DNA of 64,000 bases. It comes from Massariosphaeria phaeospora. Taxonomy: Eukaryota; Ascomycota; Dothideomycetes; Pleosporales. Below, in pieces: positions 47,216 to 59,910 of this stretch. A program made the position numbers and the translations under genes. The stretch spans positions 372,001-436,000 of the forward strand of contig JAADJZ010000019.1 of assembly GCA_011032825.1 (NCBI GenBank), in the 5' to 3' direction. The stretch's first letter is position 1, and each line of letters begins with the position of its first letter. Below the pieces are notes generated by a model that had not been told where the DNA came from, did not search any database, and was given only the letters and a program-made list of their open reading frames with translations.

Positions 47216-48946
47216 ATGTGGCGGAGGATATATTTCTTGCTGATTCTGGTGCGCGTCTACCTCGCCATATCGCCCAGCTACCTGCATCCCGACGAGAACT
47301 TTCAAGGCCCCGAGGTCATAGCTGGCATGTCACCCCGCGCAAACCTCATCTGCGACTGCAGCTAACCGTACTTCTCCATCCTGCAGGGCGCGTCTTCTCG
47401 TACCCGGTGCATCGAACATGGGAGTTCACCTCGGACCGTCCTATCCGCAGCACCTTCCCGCTATGGCTCACCTACGGCTGGCCCATGTACATCCTGCGCT
47501 GGCTCTGGGAAGGCTTGGGCTACCATGACGTTTCGCCGTCGGTCGTATACTGGACGCTGCGCGTGTTGATGCTCACTTTGAGCGTCGTCGTCGAGGACCA
47601 GGCTGTCCAGGAGCTCGTACAGTCGAAGCGCGCGCGACGCGTCGCCGTTCTGCTCATCGCATCCTCGTACGTGACGTGGACCTTCCAGACACACACCTTC
47701 TCGAACAGCGTGGAGACTCTGCTCGTGTGCCTGAGTCTAGTGCTCATACAAAGGATCGTAGACGACAAAGTAGGTTTGCGCAACCAGAGGCAGCCCCGAT
47801 GGTTGAATATGCGGCTAACGCAAGATACAGAAGCGCTCCGGTATCTTGGCGTCGTCCCTTCTGGGCGTCTTGCTCGTCGTCGGTATCTTCAACCGGATTA
47901 CGTTTCCTGCATTCTTGCTTGTTCCCTGCTTGAGCCTGCTCCCCCACTTTCAACGGAAGTGAGTACCATCAGCTTCCTCCAGAAATTCACCCCACTAACT
48001 GAGCGCTAGACCCTTCTCTCTCGTCTTCCTAATCATCTTCACGTTTTTTGCGACTTTGATAGCTATTAGTGTTGACACGGCGTTCTATACCCCCGGCGAG
48101 TTTACCTTCTCGAACCTCTTGCGCAACCCGGTCGTTACACCTTTGAACAATTTCCTATACAACTCGAAACCCGCGAACCTCGCACAGCATGGCGTTCATC
48201 CGTGGCACCAACACTTTCTGGTCAACCTACCACAGCTCCTCGGCCCCGCGTTTCCACTGCTCTTCTTCCTCCGGCGCGCGCATATCAACCGCCCACTCAT
48301 CTCCGCGATATCCGGCGTAGCCCTACTCAGCATCTTCCCCCACCAAGAAGCCCGGTTCCTGCTGCCCGCCGTCCCTTTGACACTCTCTTCGATTCGGCTT
48401 CCGAGAGCGCCCTACATCAAATTCTGGATCTCTGGATGGGTTATCTTCAATGTCGCACTAGGTGCCCTAATGGGCGTGTACCATCAAGGCGGAATCGTGC
48501 CCGTACAAATGCAGATTGCCAAAACCAACGAGACCGTGACCCACGCCTTTTGGTGGAAGACCTACAGCCCGCCTATCTGGCTCCTGAACGGCAAGAACGA
48601 GGAAATGAAGACCATCGACCTGATGGGCATGCCAGGCGAGCAGATGCTGGCCGAAGTAAAGACTTCCCTCCCGCCCTGCCGGACACGCAAACCCCCGAAA
48701 ATTGAGGGCAAAGGAGCTATCTACCTCGTCGCGCCGCGCTCCGCCTACTTCCTCAACCCCTACCACGACCCGAGCTCGCGCGAGGACATCTCGTTGGAAG
48801 AGATCTGGAGCTACCGCCGTCATGTCAATCTCGATGATATGGACTTTGCGGATGACGGGCTCACGAAGACGCTGCGCAGGGTGCTGGGGGATAGGGGGTT
48901 GGTTGTCTGGCGGGTGACGCGGAATTGCTGGGGTGCAGGGCAGTGA
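47216..48946 (+). CDS. SMP3: GPI mannosyltransferase 4 (Smp3, GT22)
   Basis: Exons 47216..47324, 47387..47769, 47831..47958, 48010..48946; 518 aa. It adds the fourth mannose to the GPI core in the ER from dolichol-phosphate mannose. The GT22 first-loop motif [14 protein letters not shown] (catalytic Asp-Glu) is followed by [30 protein letters not shown], and later [20 protein letters not shown] and [13 protein letters not shown]. About nine membrane helices. The first intron must start with GC (GCATGT at 47325): only this donor restores the conserved IAGRVFSYP reading. Together with LAS21 it gives two GPI-anchor genes in one window, 12 kb apart. Complete. Confidence 0.91.
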
Positions 48947-49223
48947 TGATGAACCGTCTTCGAGCTGCCGCTCTAGCTTTGACCTGGGTAAGTGGTTCGA
49001 CTTGGAGGATTGGACTATGTATGCCTGGTCCGCTGATTTGCTAAATCTTTTGGGGATAGACTTCGACACGAGATACCCGCTTTGATATACATACATATGT
49101 AGCTTTTTCGTAATGCTAATACTTGATGTTTTGGATCTACATGGACACTCTGCCGATGACGATAATGTTCTATCTGCCTCTACATAATTACACAATATCA
49201 TACACCGCTCTCCCTTCCTCTAC

Positions 49224-51104
49224 CTACAACGCCCCCCCCAACACCCTCACCAACCACATCGACACCCTTACACTCAACCCGACCCTCCGCTCCGGCTTCT
49301 CAAACTCAGCCTCGTCCACCGCGCGCGCGTGCTCGCCCAGCCAGCGCACCTCGGCGCCCAGCCGCTGCCGCAGCCCCGCGTCCGACGTGCTGATTATCAC
49401 ATTCGCTTCCAGGTCCAGCGAATACGAGCGCTTGGTGTAGTTGCTGGAGCCCAGGACCGTGAGGCTGGGGTCGGGGTCCTGTGCCGCTGCTGCTGCTGCT
49501 GCCGATGCTGCTGGCTCCGATGCTGCTGGCGCAGTAGGAAACGCGACCCACAGCCCCTTGGCATGATACGTCCAGCCGCCCTCCTCGCCCATACGACCTT
49601 TCTTCCACTCGCGCAGCTGCACCGCATCCTCGAGCCCCGCGCGGCGCACCGTGCGCAGGAACTGCTTCGACAGGTGCGTGTAGGCGGCGGGCAGCATGCC
49701 GCTCACGCCCGGCGAGCCGAAGAAGCCGTTCGCGTGCGGGTGCGCCGTCAGGATGGTGCCGGAGGCGGGGCGTGTGGCGAGCAAAAGGCGGCGGAACGCG
49801 GGTGTCATGTTGAAGTAGCCCGCTGTGAAGGTCCAGGTGCTGGGGTGGAAGGGCGGGGAGGAGAGGCGCGTGAGGAGGGTGGTGAGGGCGGGGAGTTCGG
49901 TTGAGGTGGGGAGGAGGGGGACGAGGGAGAAGATCGGGTGGATGGTGGTGGTGGTGGTGGTGGAGGCTGGGGCGCGGGGAGGCGAGTTGGAGGGCGTGAG
50001 GAGTCGCGAGAGGTGTGTGGAGGCGGCGGCTTTGAACTTCGAGGCGGAGACGAGAGGCGAGGGCGCGGGGTTCGTAGCCGGCCACGAGAGCGTGTACCCA
50101 GCTTCGTCGCTGGACGGCTGCACCGCGAACGACAGCGCGCAAACCCCATGATGCACCTCCGCGAAGTAGTCCGCCAGCTCCTTACTCCTAAACAAATGGT
50201 ACCGATCCTGGCGATTGGAGAAGTAGTCCTCCGACAGATTCGCCCCGGACATGATGATCTCGTCGTCGAAGCCGTACAGCTTCATATGCTGCAAACCCCA
50301 GCCCTCATTGATGCGCTTCGGGATGAAGCGTTTGCGCAGCCCCGTCAGGTTCGGCGTGTGGAACATGCGGATTTCGACGCGCTCGGGGCCGAATTCGGCG
50401 ATCAGGGGGGCGAGCAGCGAGGCGCATGATGGGTCGGGCGTTTCGCGCGTGCCGCGGAGGGCGTCGGTTAGGATGGAAAGGTGCAGGGTGGGTGTGCGGC
50501 GGAGGGCGGTGCGCAGCGTGGTGAGGAGCTCGTGCTCGGTTTTGCCGATGTAGAGGGTGCTGAGGTAGATGCGGGATTTGGCGTGGAGGATTTTGGACTG
50601 GGTGGGGGTTAGGGGGGGAGGGGAGGTGGGTTGGTATGAGGGAAGGCATGGAAATGTAGGTATGGTTGGAGTATCACTTTTTTGGTTGAAAGGAAATGAA
50701 CGAGTGATGTAGAGTTTGAAAAGTTGGTGTAGACGGACGGAAGTTAGGAAACCTTTGGAAAAAAAAGGTAGATGGGAGGGCCCAGAAACGGCATAAATTG
50801 AGTATAATCCGGAAGTGCAGATTTAAGGAGATAGACTAACCTTGAGTGTTTCGTAGAACTCACTGGGCGTTTTTAGAATCTCAATCTGGTCGGGCTGGAT
50901 CTCGAAGCGTGGCGCTATCTTGTCCAGATCGGATGTTATTGTAGCAAGCATCGAAGCTTGGGATTGTGGTGCTGATGCTGGCATGGGAGGTGCATTGGCT
51001 GATGAATATCGCCGCGCTGCTCGGAGAGACTGGTGAGACGCTTCAAGGCCGTGTCTTACGCAACGGATGGGAACATGAACTCTTAGGACGCTCCGGATTA
51101 TCAT
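49224..51104 (-). CDS. PGS1: Phosphatidylglycerophosphate synthase, mitochondrial
   Basis: Exons on minus: 51104..50841 and 50597..49224 (243-bp intron, GTTAGT, CTAAC, CAG); 545 aa. It makes phosphatidylglycerophosphate from CDP-diacylglycerol and glycerol-3-phosphate, the first committed step to cardiolipin. The N-terminus is an Arg/Ser-rich mitochondrial leader (IIRSVLRVHVPIRCVRHG ... RRYSSAN). After the intron come SKILHAKSRIYLSTLYIGK, the first HKD motif HMKLYGFDDEIIMSGANLSE, and a second, partial one YHAKGLWVAF ... LGSSNYTKRS. The second lacks the usual Asp, as is common in this family. An Ala-rich linker (SAAAAAAAQDP) lies between its halves. An upstream in-frame ATG at 51224 is less likely because the leader begins at 51104. 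Confidence 0.92.
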
Positions 51105-51266
51105 GGTGAAGTGATGTTGCTCGGCATTAAGATATCGCAGATCTCTTAGGTAGATTTTGAGATTGCAAAGGAGTAAATGGCGCTTAACCATAAGCAGTAA
51201 GTTCTTGGCACTCCGGCATCTCATCGTCGCAGCCAGATCCGACCTCCACCGAACAACGCCGCCGCA
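51105..51266. promoter_or_regulatory. Compact bidirectional promoter of PGS1 and NDUFA12
   Basis: Only 162 bp separate the two start codons, which face away from each other. Both products act in the mitochondrial inner membrane. No TATA box is visible. Confidence 0.6.
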
Positions 51267-52068
51267 ATGTCGACGGTAATGAGGACGTTGCGGAACCTCC
51301 GCAAGGTCGGACTTAAGGTATGTTTCCTCTACGACTCCTACACCTATGTGACTCCCAATTGACCAAACCTCGCAGGACTACTGGCACCAACTCCAGGTAC
51401 AATCCCCGTCCGCCACATACGCGCGCAATCGTCACTGACCGAGGCCACTTGTGGACGTAGAACATCGGTATGCAGCATGCGAAAGCGGAATAAAGAAGAA
51501 GGCTTACACACTGCAGGCGATACCAAAGCCGGGACCTTCATTGGAACCGACAGATACGGAAACAAATTCTACGAGAACTTGGGCGAAGAACTGCCCCGTG
51601 AGTAGACAGGCTGGGCGATTGCGTGGACCCTCGGCTGATATCTGGCGACAGTGAGGACACGATGGGTGGACTACAAGGACCACGAATACGATCCGTAAGT
51701 GCAGCTAGGGCCACGCTCAACTGTGCCGTGCGACTGACCGAATGTGACAGCTCTCAAATTGAACCTGGATGGTACGATATCTTCTTCCCGAGACATCTCC
51801 GCGGCCGTCACGGCTGATCTGATAACTTAGGCATGCGTGGATGTCGTACATGGTGGACAAGCCGCCGCCAAAGGACACCATTATTGGACAAGTGCGCGCA
51901 TGGGAGCCCACTGAGCACCGGCCGGTGCTGACGTGGAGCCGGTCCGGGTACAAGCCATACAACACGTATGTTTGAAGACACTGGGGGAGGGGCGCACTTT
52001 ACTAATATTAGGATAGGGTCAAGAACAAGTACTCTCCGTGGACGCCAGTAGCGAAGCCGCGGCAGTGA
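51267..52068 (+). CDS. Complex I accessory subunit NDUFA12 (B17.2)
   Basis: Eight exons: 51267..51317, 51376..51396, 51461..51467, 51517..51597, 51652..51694, 51751..51771, 51831..51965, 52017..52068; 411 nt, 136 aa. Homologues read D-Y-x-H-Q-L-x-x-IGDTKAGT, then DRYGNKFYEN, LRTRWVDYKDHEYDP, IEPGWHAWMSYMVDKPP and NKYSPWTPVAKPRQ; every one of these is recovered only when all eight exons are joined. Exon 3 is 7 nt (AACATCG) and supplies Asn-Ile plus one base of Gly. Exons 2 and 6 are 21 nt. Introns are 45-70 bp with GT-AG ends. The subunit is an accessory part of the respiratory NADH:ubiquinone oxidoreductase. Very high intron density: seven introns in about 800 bp. Confidence 0.9.
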
Positions 52069-53355
52069 AGGCTGGTTTTTCTTGTATCAGTTATTATACA
52101 TGCAAAGAATCTGCTAAGTTCAATCTTGTTTTATTGTGTCATACACGTGGTTATTTCACAAACAGCATTTTGGGTAGGAAATCCAAACACGTCGGCACCC
52201 GGCTTAAAGGTTTCTGCATCCTCATCAGACTGCGGATTTTCAGCGAGTTACAGACTATAGCGTCCTTGGTACCTGGTTAGTGAAGTGTCAGTACCCCGTT
52301 GCACCCCGGCACCCCCGTTCTGTGCGAGTCCTCATAACATTGCATCGCACCGCGCCAGTAGTGGGATCAGTGCCTCACTCCGATCTAGTCGATATGCGCC
52401 CGATGTCGCAGCTCATCGATCTCCTCCTGCAGCTTACTCCTCTTAAACGCGGGCTGATTGTCAATACGCTGACCGCCTGGGGTACAGTAGCTAGTCGGGT
52501 GCTGCTGTGATCGTATAGAGTAAGCTTGCATTGTGCGCGTGCCCCGCATTTTCCCCGCCAGCCCTCGAGATTCGCCATCCCAAGCCGAACGTGCGGTTGG
52601 CCTCAGAAGAGCATTAGGTATTATCATAGACTTTATCCTGTACCTCAGATGGACTGAGCAAAAGCAACATGACGTTATATGCTTCTGGTGAGATTTCTGA
52701 TGCGTCAGTTATTGTTTTCATGTCTGATAAGGGGGGTTTGATAAGTCCAAATTGTGGAGATGCGCATTATTGCCTGAATATGAACGCTGAGAAGGCGTTT
52801 GCCATGGCGCTGGGGAACGGGAGCTGGATCTGCATCGCGCATGCTAGCCGTGCTGGGGAGTGATAGGATGTGGAGGGCTTGCAGCGTCTTTGCAGCTGGG
52901 GTACAAAGGTAGCTTGGTCATGTGTGAGCTACAGACCGTTGCCGCAACTCAGAGCGGTGTGGGTCGTTGTATGTCTAGCCGGATGCGCTGTGGTAGAGAT
53001 GTGATTGTTTCTCCAGCTTTTCTCGTGTCTTCTCGTGACGGTTCGGGGTGGAGCTGGTCTTATCAGATGCGCACCTAAAAAGAGCTCGGCTAATCGTGAG
53101 TTACGTCATCTGCACCTGCCTGCCGTGAGTGAGTCGCGCGCGAACGTCAATGCGCGCCGCTAACTAAGGAAGCTTCCACTCATCAGGCACGTCTTTGCCC
53201 CCGGGTGTCTTATTTTTTGTTTACTCTGCTTGCGCCCGCGCCCGCAAACTGTCCAGCCTTCAAATGATCCCCGGGAACCCCTCATAATCTATTGCGCGAA
53301 CATCCTCCTGTCAAGAACCTCGCCCTCCGCGGTTCGGAGCTCTCTCGGCTGGCCA
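52069..53355. other. Intergenic before ABC transporter
   Basis: 1.29 kb. A minus-strand frame at 52385-52627 ends in a helical, charged segment (KRSKLQEEIDELRHRAH) that could be the tail of a decayed gene, but no start or domain is clear. A plus-strand frame at 52669-52863 is unsupported. The last 200 bp are probably the leader of the transporter gene. Confidence 0.45.
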
Positions 53356-56300
53356 ATGTTCGCCCACTGCAAAAGCCCGCTCTGGGGCCCCGACGACTTC
53401 TCGCAGTGCTTCGAGCAAGAGTAGGCCTCTCTCCGGTTTTCACTGCGCTCGCGGGGGTGTATAGGCTTCTCTGCGGTAGGCACAGACGGCTGTCGATGCG
53501 ATCAATCGGTCGAGCCAACGTCTATGACGCTCCGCTGCACTGGCACATACCTACGAGTCCCTGTATGCGTTTGACTGATAATGCTAACAAGATCACAGCT
53601 ATCTCCAGACATTATTTCCCCTGGTCGTCTGCGCCGTGTCCCTTCTCTATCTCTCAATACAGATCTATCGCGAAGCCATATCGTCAAAATACTACCATAC
53701 GTACAGTATCCTAACCGACGTCCGCAATGTCTGGTCGATACAGAGCCCCCATTACGATGGCGGCGATGTAACCGACTCCGACTCCGAAGACGAATTCGAT
53801 CGCAATGCGCAACTCGCCATCCACCCGACTATCAGCCGACAGACCCACTCGAGCCTGGTCGTAAACAAACCCCGTGGCGAGATATACGTCGTGGTACTGG
53901 AAGAGACAGCTGTACTTGCGGCATTAGCCCTGCACCTTGCCATATTCTTCACAGGAGCATGGGGCCATAAGGGCAGGGTGGCCGCTATTGCCAACATAGT
54001 AGTGTGGGCCTACATTGCCACGCTCGCGTCGCTGCGCCTTTTGTTCTCTAGTACAAGCAGATGGTCGTTCCCGAGGCTTTGGTATCACACTGCTTTCATC
54101 TATTGCTTCCAATGGTGTTTCACCGTACTTCTTCTCCGGTCTGCCCTAATCCACCCACGGTCGCACCTTGCACAACGATTCACAATCATTGATTTCGCAC
54201 TGACCACCATCCTTACCGTAGTTGCTTTGGCGTCGCGGAAAGGCAACAAGGCGGTCGAGCTAGAGTACGAGGGAGACATCGAACCTTCTCTCGAACCCAT
54301 TGCCAGCGTCTTTTCTCTCGCTACGTTTGGGTGGGTGGACACCATCGTTTGGAGGGGTTACCGGAAAACATACGAGCTTGTTGATGTCTGGAATCTTGCG
54401 CCGAAGGACAAGGCGGGCGCCGTCATCGAGAATTATCGGCAGGTCAGGAAGACATCGGCGCTCGCATGGCACCTTCTGGCACACTTCAAGCGCGGCCTTC
54501 TCATTCAAGCTGCCTGGGCGGCCATGTCCGGATTTCTAACCTTCGCGCCCACATTGCTACTCAAGGCTATTTTAGAGTACATTGAGGCGCCCGACTATAC
54601 CCCAGACAACGCAGCCTGGTTCTACGTGATCCTCCTCTTCGTCTCGGGATGTCTCTCCGCGCTCGCCGATGGGCAAGCACTATGGGTCGGCCGAAGAATC
54701 TGCATTCGAGTCCGCGCGGTCGTCATCGGCGAGATCTATGCGAAGGCATTGAAACGAAGGGCTGCTGCGGGTGCGGACAAGATTCTGGGCAAGGAGAAGA
54801 AAAAGTCGGAAGAGGAAGAACCAAAAGGCATCAAGCGGATGTTGACGTTTGGCCGGAAAAAGAAGAAAGCCACAGAAGGACCTAAACAGGACGAAGACGC
54901 GAAAGATGACGCCGATGCTCAGGTCACCACGGGAGCTATCATCAATCTCATGGCTGTGGATGCCTTTAAAGTCAGCGAGATTTCCGCCTATCTTCATTTC
55001 CTTTGGGCGAACACACCGGTTCAAGTTGTGGTAGCCATCGTGCTACTTTACGGCATTCTTGGCTATAGCTCGATTGCCGGTATTGGAATGATGCTCATAC
55101 TACTTCCTATCAATCTCTACGTTGCCAAACAGTTCGCAAGTATTCAGAAGTTGATATCGGCCGCCACTGATGCCAGAATTCACACTACCAACGAGGTCTT
55201 GAGCAACATACGGATTATCAAATACTTCGCTTGGGAACAACGTTTCATCGGCCTCGTTAACGACAAGAGATATTCGGAGCTTAAATACCTCAGACGGAGA
55301 TACATTCTTTGGGCGGTAGCGGCAACCATTTGGTCTGGGTCTCCCATACTAATCACGTTCCTTTCATTCTTCGTATATACGCAGGTGGAAAAGAAAGATC
55401 TGATCCCCTCCGTTGCATTCACTGCACTTTCCTTGTTTCAAATATTAAGGATTCCGCTAGATCAGCTCGCCGATATGATTGCCCACGTTCAAGAATCGAA
55501 GGTTTCCGTTGACCGTATTGAGGAGTACCTGGCTGAACCGGAAACCGACAAATATACTCAACTGAAAACGCGGGAGAAGGACGAGAACGGACAGCCAGTC
55601 ATAGGATTCGAAGAGGGCACTTTCAGCTGGGGAGGCACAGACATGAAGGACAAAGCCTCAGCTGACGCTTTTAAACTCATGGATCTTGATTTCAAGTTTA
55701 AGGTTGGTGACCTTAATGTCATCGTTGGTCCTACCGGGTCCGGCAAAACGTCGTTGCTCATGGCGTTACTCGGCGAAATGACAAAACTGAAGGGAACTGT
55801 CTACCTACCGGGAGGTTGTAGTCGTGAACTTCTGAAGCCGGACTCTGAGACAGGCTTCACGGAAAGTGTAGCCTACTGCGCACAACAGGCTTGGCTTGTC
55901 AATGGCACCGTGAAAGACAATATCGTATTTGCAAGTCCATGGGATGCAACGAGATATAAAGACGTCATTGCGGCCTGTTCGCTTCAGCGAGATATCGAAA
56001 TCCTCGATGCTGGTGATCAGACGATTGTCGGCGAGAAGGGTGTTACTCTCTCCGGAGGCCAAAAGCAGCGTATATCCCTTGCACGCGCAATGTATAGCAA
56101 AGCGCGTCATGTGCTCTTGGACGATGTACTAAGTGCCGTAGACTCACATACTGCCAAGTGGATCTTCGATGAAGCACTCCTCGGACCACTAATGTCTGGT
56201 CGGACCTGCATTCTCGTCACACACAACGTAAGCCTTTGTTTACCTCAATCGCAATTTGTGGTCGTCCTTGGAAATGGCAGGGTTACTGCGAAGGGAACAG

Positions 56301-58811
56301 CTAGCGAGATCATCTCTTCTGGCAAACTCACCGAAGATCTTTCCAAGTCCCGACCAGCTTCACGGGGAACATCGGCGATTCCTTCTCGCGTTCCATCAGA
56401 CATGGGCGATGAAGGATCAGAAGGAGGTGATGACTATGCTAATGGAGAAGCAAATGGCAACGCCAACGGCTCAGCAGAATCTAAAACGACACCGGCTAGC
56501 AACACTCTCGAGGAAACCAAAGCCGAAGGCGGGGTCAAGTTCAGCATCATCCTTATGTACCTTAAGGCAATGGGCCCTTGGTACTACTGGATAGGCGCGG
56601 CCTTCGCATTTGCTGCACAGCAGATCTCCTCTGTGGCTACCAACGTATGGATTCGGAATTGGTCCGTAGCATACACCAGAGGAGGCGTTCGAGTCATGGG
56701 CCATCACAATCACTCCCCGATCTCCCATGCTCCTACGCTTAATGGGATGGGCACTTGCATGAAAAGTGGTACCTGTAGCTGGAATATGCCCCTATTGTCG
56801 AAGTCTGAACAATATCATTACTCCTACGGCTACCAGCAAACCAGCTTCACCACTGCTGATTCAGAGGTCGACTCAGCATATTATCTTGGAGTCTACGCTA
56901 TTTTAGGGTTGGTGTTCATGTTCGTCACTTTCGTCCGAGAGGGCTTCCTTTTCGGTGGGTCACTGGCAGCGTCTCGGAGATTACACGAGCGATTGATCCA
57001 AAAGATTACGCATGCGAAGTTTCGATTCTTCGATCAGACCCCTCTAGGGCAACTTATGAACCGCTTCTCCAAGGACATTGAAGCGGTTGACCAGGAAGTT
57101 GCTCCGGTGGCAATTGGCGTTGTTCACTGTCTTGCATCCATCATCACGATCGTTATCTTGATCTCTGTCATTACTCCTGGGTTTTTGATTGCCGGCTTCT
57201 TCATAACGGTACTGTATGCCCTGATAGGACGATTCTATCTCAACTCGTCGCGGGACCTGAAGCGTCTAGAGTCAGTCCATCGAAGCCCCTTGTATCAACA
57301 GTTTGGCGAAACTCTATCTGGGATGACTACGATTCGAGCCTACGGCGACGAGGCACGCTTCATGCGTGAGAACCTCCAGAAGATTAATACACAGCATCGG
57401 CCGTTTATCTATCTGTGGGCTGCTAACAGATGGCTCGCCTTTCGTGTAGACGTAGTCGGCGCTATGGTAGCCTTTTTCGCAGGCGTCTTTGTGGTCCGTG
57501 GTGCTGGAACCATCGATGCTGGCGCCGCTGGTCTTGCTCTAACTTACGCGGTTACGTTCACAGAGAATGTGCTGTGGTTTGTCCGGCTTTACTCCGCAAA
57601 TGAGCAGAACATGAACTCTGTGGAGCGTGTCAAGGAATATCTCGATGTTGACCAGGAGGCTGCGACGGTCGTTTCGGAGAATAGGCCACCATCAAATTGG
57701 CCAAGCAAAGGTTCAGTGGAGTTCATCAACTACAGCACAAGATACCGACCGGACTTCGACTTGGTATTAAGAAATGTTACTTTCAAGATTCTCGCCGGCG
57801 AGAAGGTTGGCGTAGTGGGTAGAACAGGCGCGGGCAAGAGCTCTCTTGCTCTAGCCCTTTTTAGAGCTTTGGAAGCCGAGGAAGGAAAGATTATTGTCGA
57901 CGACATCGATGTCGGGCTGATTGGCCTCCAGGATCTGCGGGAGAATATTGTCATGGTACCGCAAGGTAAGCATATCATCTTGAAGATTATTACATGAGAC
58001 TGACTTGACAGATCCGACCCTCTTCACTGGCACGGTCCGCAGCAACCTTGATCCGTTCTCTCTCTTTACTGATGAGGAGATCTTCACCGTACTCCGTGAA
58101 GTACACCTGGTTCCTTCTGCGTCAGCTGCGCCATCGTTACATAACAGCCCAATACAACCGAGTACTCCACAAGCAGTCGAGATACCAAAGCCCACTGCAG
58201 GCGCAGCAGTCGCCGATATCAACACCATCTACTCCGCCTCAACCACGCATCCCAGCTCAATCCTAGCGAATCCAGAATTCCACCACGCCGACGCGAACGA
58301 AGACACCGTGCTAACAATGCCCAACGGCACAGCCCCCACCACCGACGCACCCGTCCACCTAGACAACCACGTCGACAACAAAAACCCCTTCCGCAACCTG
58401 AACTCCCCCGTCGCCGAATCCGGCTCCAACCTCTCCCAAGGCCAGCGCCAACTCCTGTGCCTCGCGCGCGCCCTCCTCAAAGCCCCCAAAGTGCTGCTCA
58501 TGGACGAGGCCACCGCCTCCATCGACTACGCCACCGACGCCAAGATCCAGGACACGATCCGCGAGATCAAAAACACCACCATCACTATCGCCCACCGCCT
58601 GCAGACTATCATCGACTATGACAAGGTGCTCGTCCTCGACCAGGGCGCTGTCATTGAGTACGGCCATCCGTGGGACCTGGTCAGTATGGAGGGCGGCGCG
58701 TTCCGCGGTATGTGCGAGACTAGTGGCGATTTAGAGAATTTGGAGAGGGAGGCGCGGAAGGCGCATGGGGCGCGGATACCGGCTGCGAGCGCGGCGGAGG
58801 GGAGCGAGTAG
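53356..58811 (+). CDS. ABCC-family (MRP-like) full ABC transporter
   Basis: Exons 53356..53420, 53599..57965 and 58012..58811; 1743 aa. The first exon (KSPLWGPDDFSQCFEQ) joins to DYLQTLFPLVVCAVSLLYL, the usual start of this fungal subgroup. An N-terminal membrane domain comes first, then TMD1 (with a Lys/Glu-rich loop KKKKATEGPKQDEDAKDD), NBD1 with GPTGSGKTS (near residue 731) and LSGGQKQR, TMD2, and NBD2 with GRTGAGKSS (near 1429) and a divergent signature LSQGQRQL. NBD2 has a long insert of about 100 residues between Q-loop and signature. This layout suits the Ybt1/Nft1-like branch that exports conjugates or bile-acid-like compounds, vacuolar or plasma membrane. Substrate cannot be told from sequence. 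It is 49 kb from the peptide locus, so a link is not suggested. Confidence 0.92.
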
Positions 58812-59462
58812 AGAGGGAAGAACTTGGTGCCGACTGTGCGGGGCGCGGCAATTGTGGTGTTGATGGTGATTATTAAGGCCCCGTGTTATATATACGCCGA
58901 CCGGCGGCGTCTTCACCAATGGGATCGAGACCATGTCACCTGTCACCTGTCGTCCCTTGCTCTCTCTTCCCTTCTATGTAACAGCTTATACCAGAGGGAC
59001 TGTACTACGCAGCAGGAAGTAGCAAGCCGAAAGTGTGAAAACAGGAGGAAGAGGCGCGCGAGGGTACGGGCGGCTGTCTGGCTGTCTGCATGCATGTGTG
59101 TCTACCATCCATCTGCATCTATCTATCTCATTCTGTTTCTTCGATTTCTTTCTTTCCCTTTTGTCTTTTTGGATTTCTCGATTCGAGTAGCCTGGATGGG
59201 ATTGGATTGCGGAGAGGCATTTTTGTCCGTGTGTGTATCTATGTTATGTTATGTAATTAATTAGGCGTACGGGTGGATTGAGTGGGGGGGTAGTGTCGAT
59301 ATAGCAATTTATGCGTATATACATCTAGATGTATACGTATGTATGTGCGTGTGTTCGTATCACCCATCTGCGACAACATGACCTGGTCCTGTAAGCTCAA
59401 GCATAAGCAGTATCCCACGTGTACCCACAAACGAACCTCCCCTCCAGCACCCCCAGTGCCTT

Positions 59463-59807
59463 CCAGCCCCCACCCATCTCCCTCACCACACCACCGCATA
59501 CCCCATCCAGACGTCTACAACCTCACAACGCACCCATCACGCCATCCCTCCGTCTCACACTCAAAAAGCGCACATCAGTCAACCAAATCCATCGAATTCA
59601 CATATTTATCTAAATGAGCCCCGTTATCCAGGACGCTGCAGCCCACATGCCGCACTCCAGACCCCACCTATCTCCCTCACCACACCACTGCATAGCCCAT
59701 CCAGACGTGCACAACCTCACAATGCGCACGTCGACCTATCCTTTTGGCACACACTCAAAACGCGCACATCAGTCAACTAGTTCGTTGAATTTCAAGTAAT
59801 TTATCTA
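59463..59807. repeat. Tandem pair of about 150-bp direct repeats
   Basis: Copy 1 at 59463-59612 and copy 2 at 59657-59807 share long near-identical stretches (for example ATCTCCCTCACCACACCAC/T, CATCCAGACGT, CACATCAGTCAAC, TTTATCTA) with a divergent middle. A 44-bp spacer separates them. No inverted ends or coding sequence. Confidence 0.7.
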
Positions 59808-59826
59808 GAAGCAGCAGCACACAGTC

Positions 59827-59910
59827 CAGTCCGATATCATATCCAGGCAAGGCCAGCTAAGCTGCAGCCCACAGTCCGATATCCAGGCCAGGTAAGGCAA
59901 GCTGCAGCCA
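59827..59910. repeat. Short tandem direct repeat
   Basis: CAGTCCGATAT ... ATCCAGGC ... AAGG ... GCTGCAGCC(C/A)A occurs at 59827-59871 and again at 59872-59910, with small indels. It follows the larger repeat pair. Confidence 0.6.

Noticed and set aside
49306..50142. Other frames of 190-278 codons across the PGS1 second exon
   Set aside because: GC-rich codon bias keeps several frames open; only the HKD-containing frame has conserved motifs.
53356..58811. ABC transporter as exporter of the peptide product
   Set aside because: It lies 49 kb away among housekeeping genes, so proximity gives no support.
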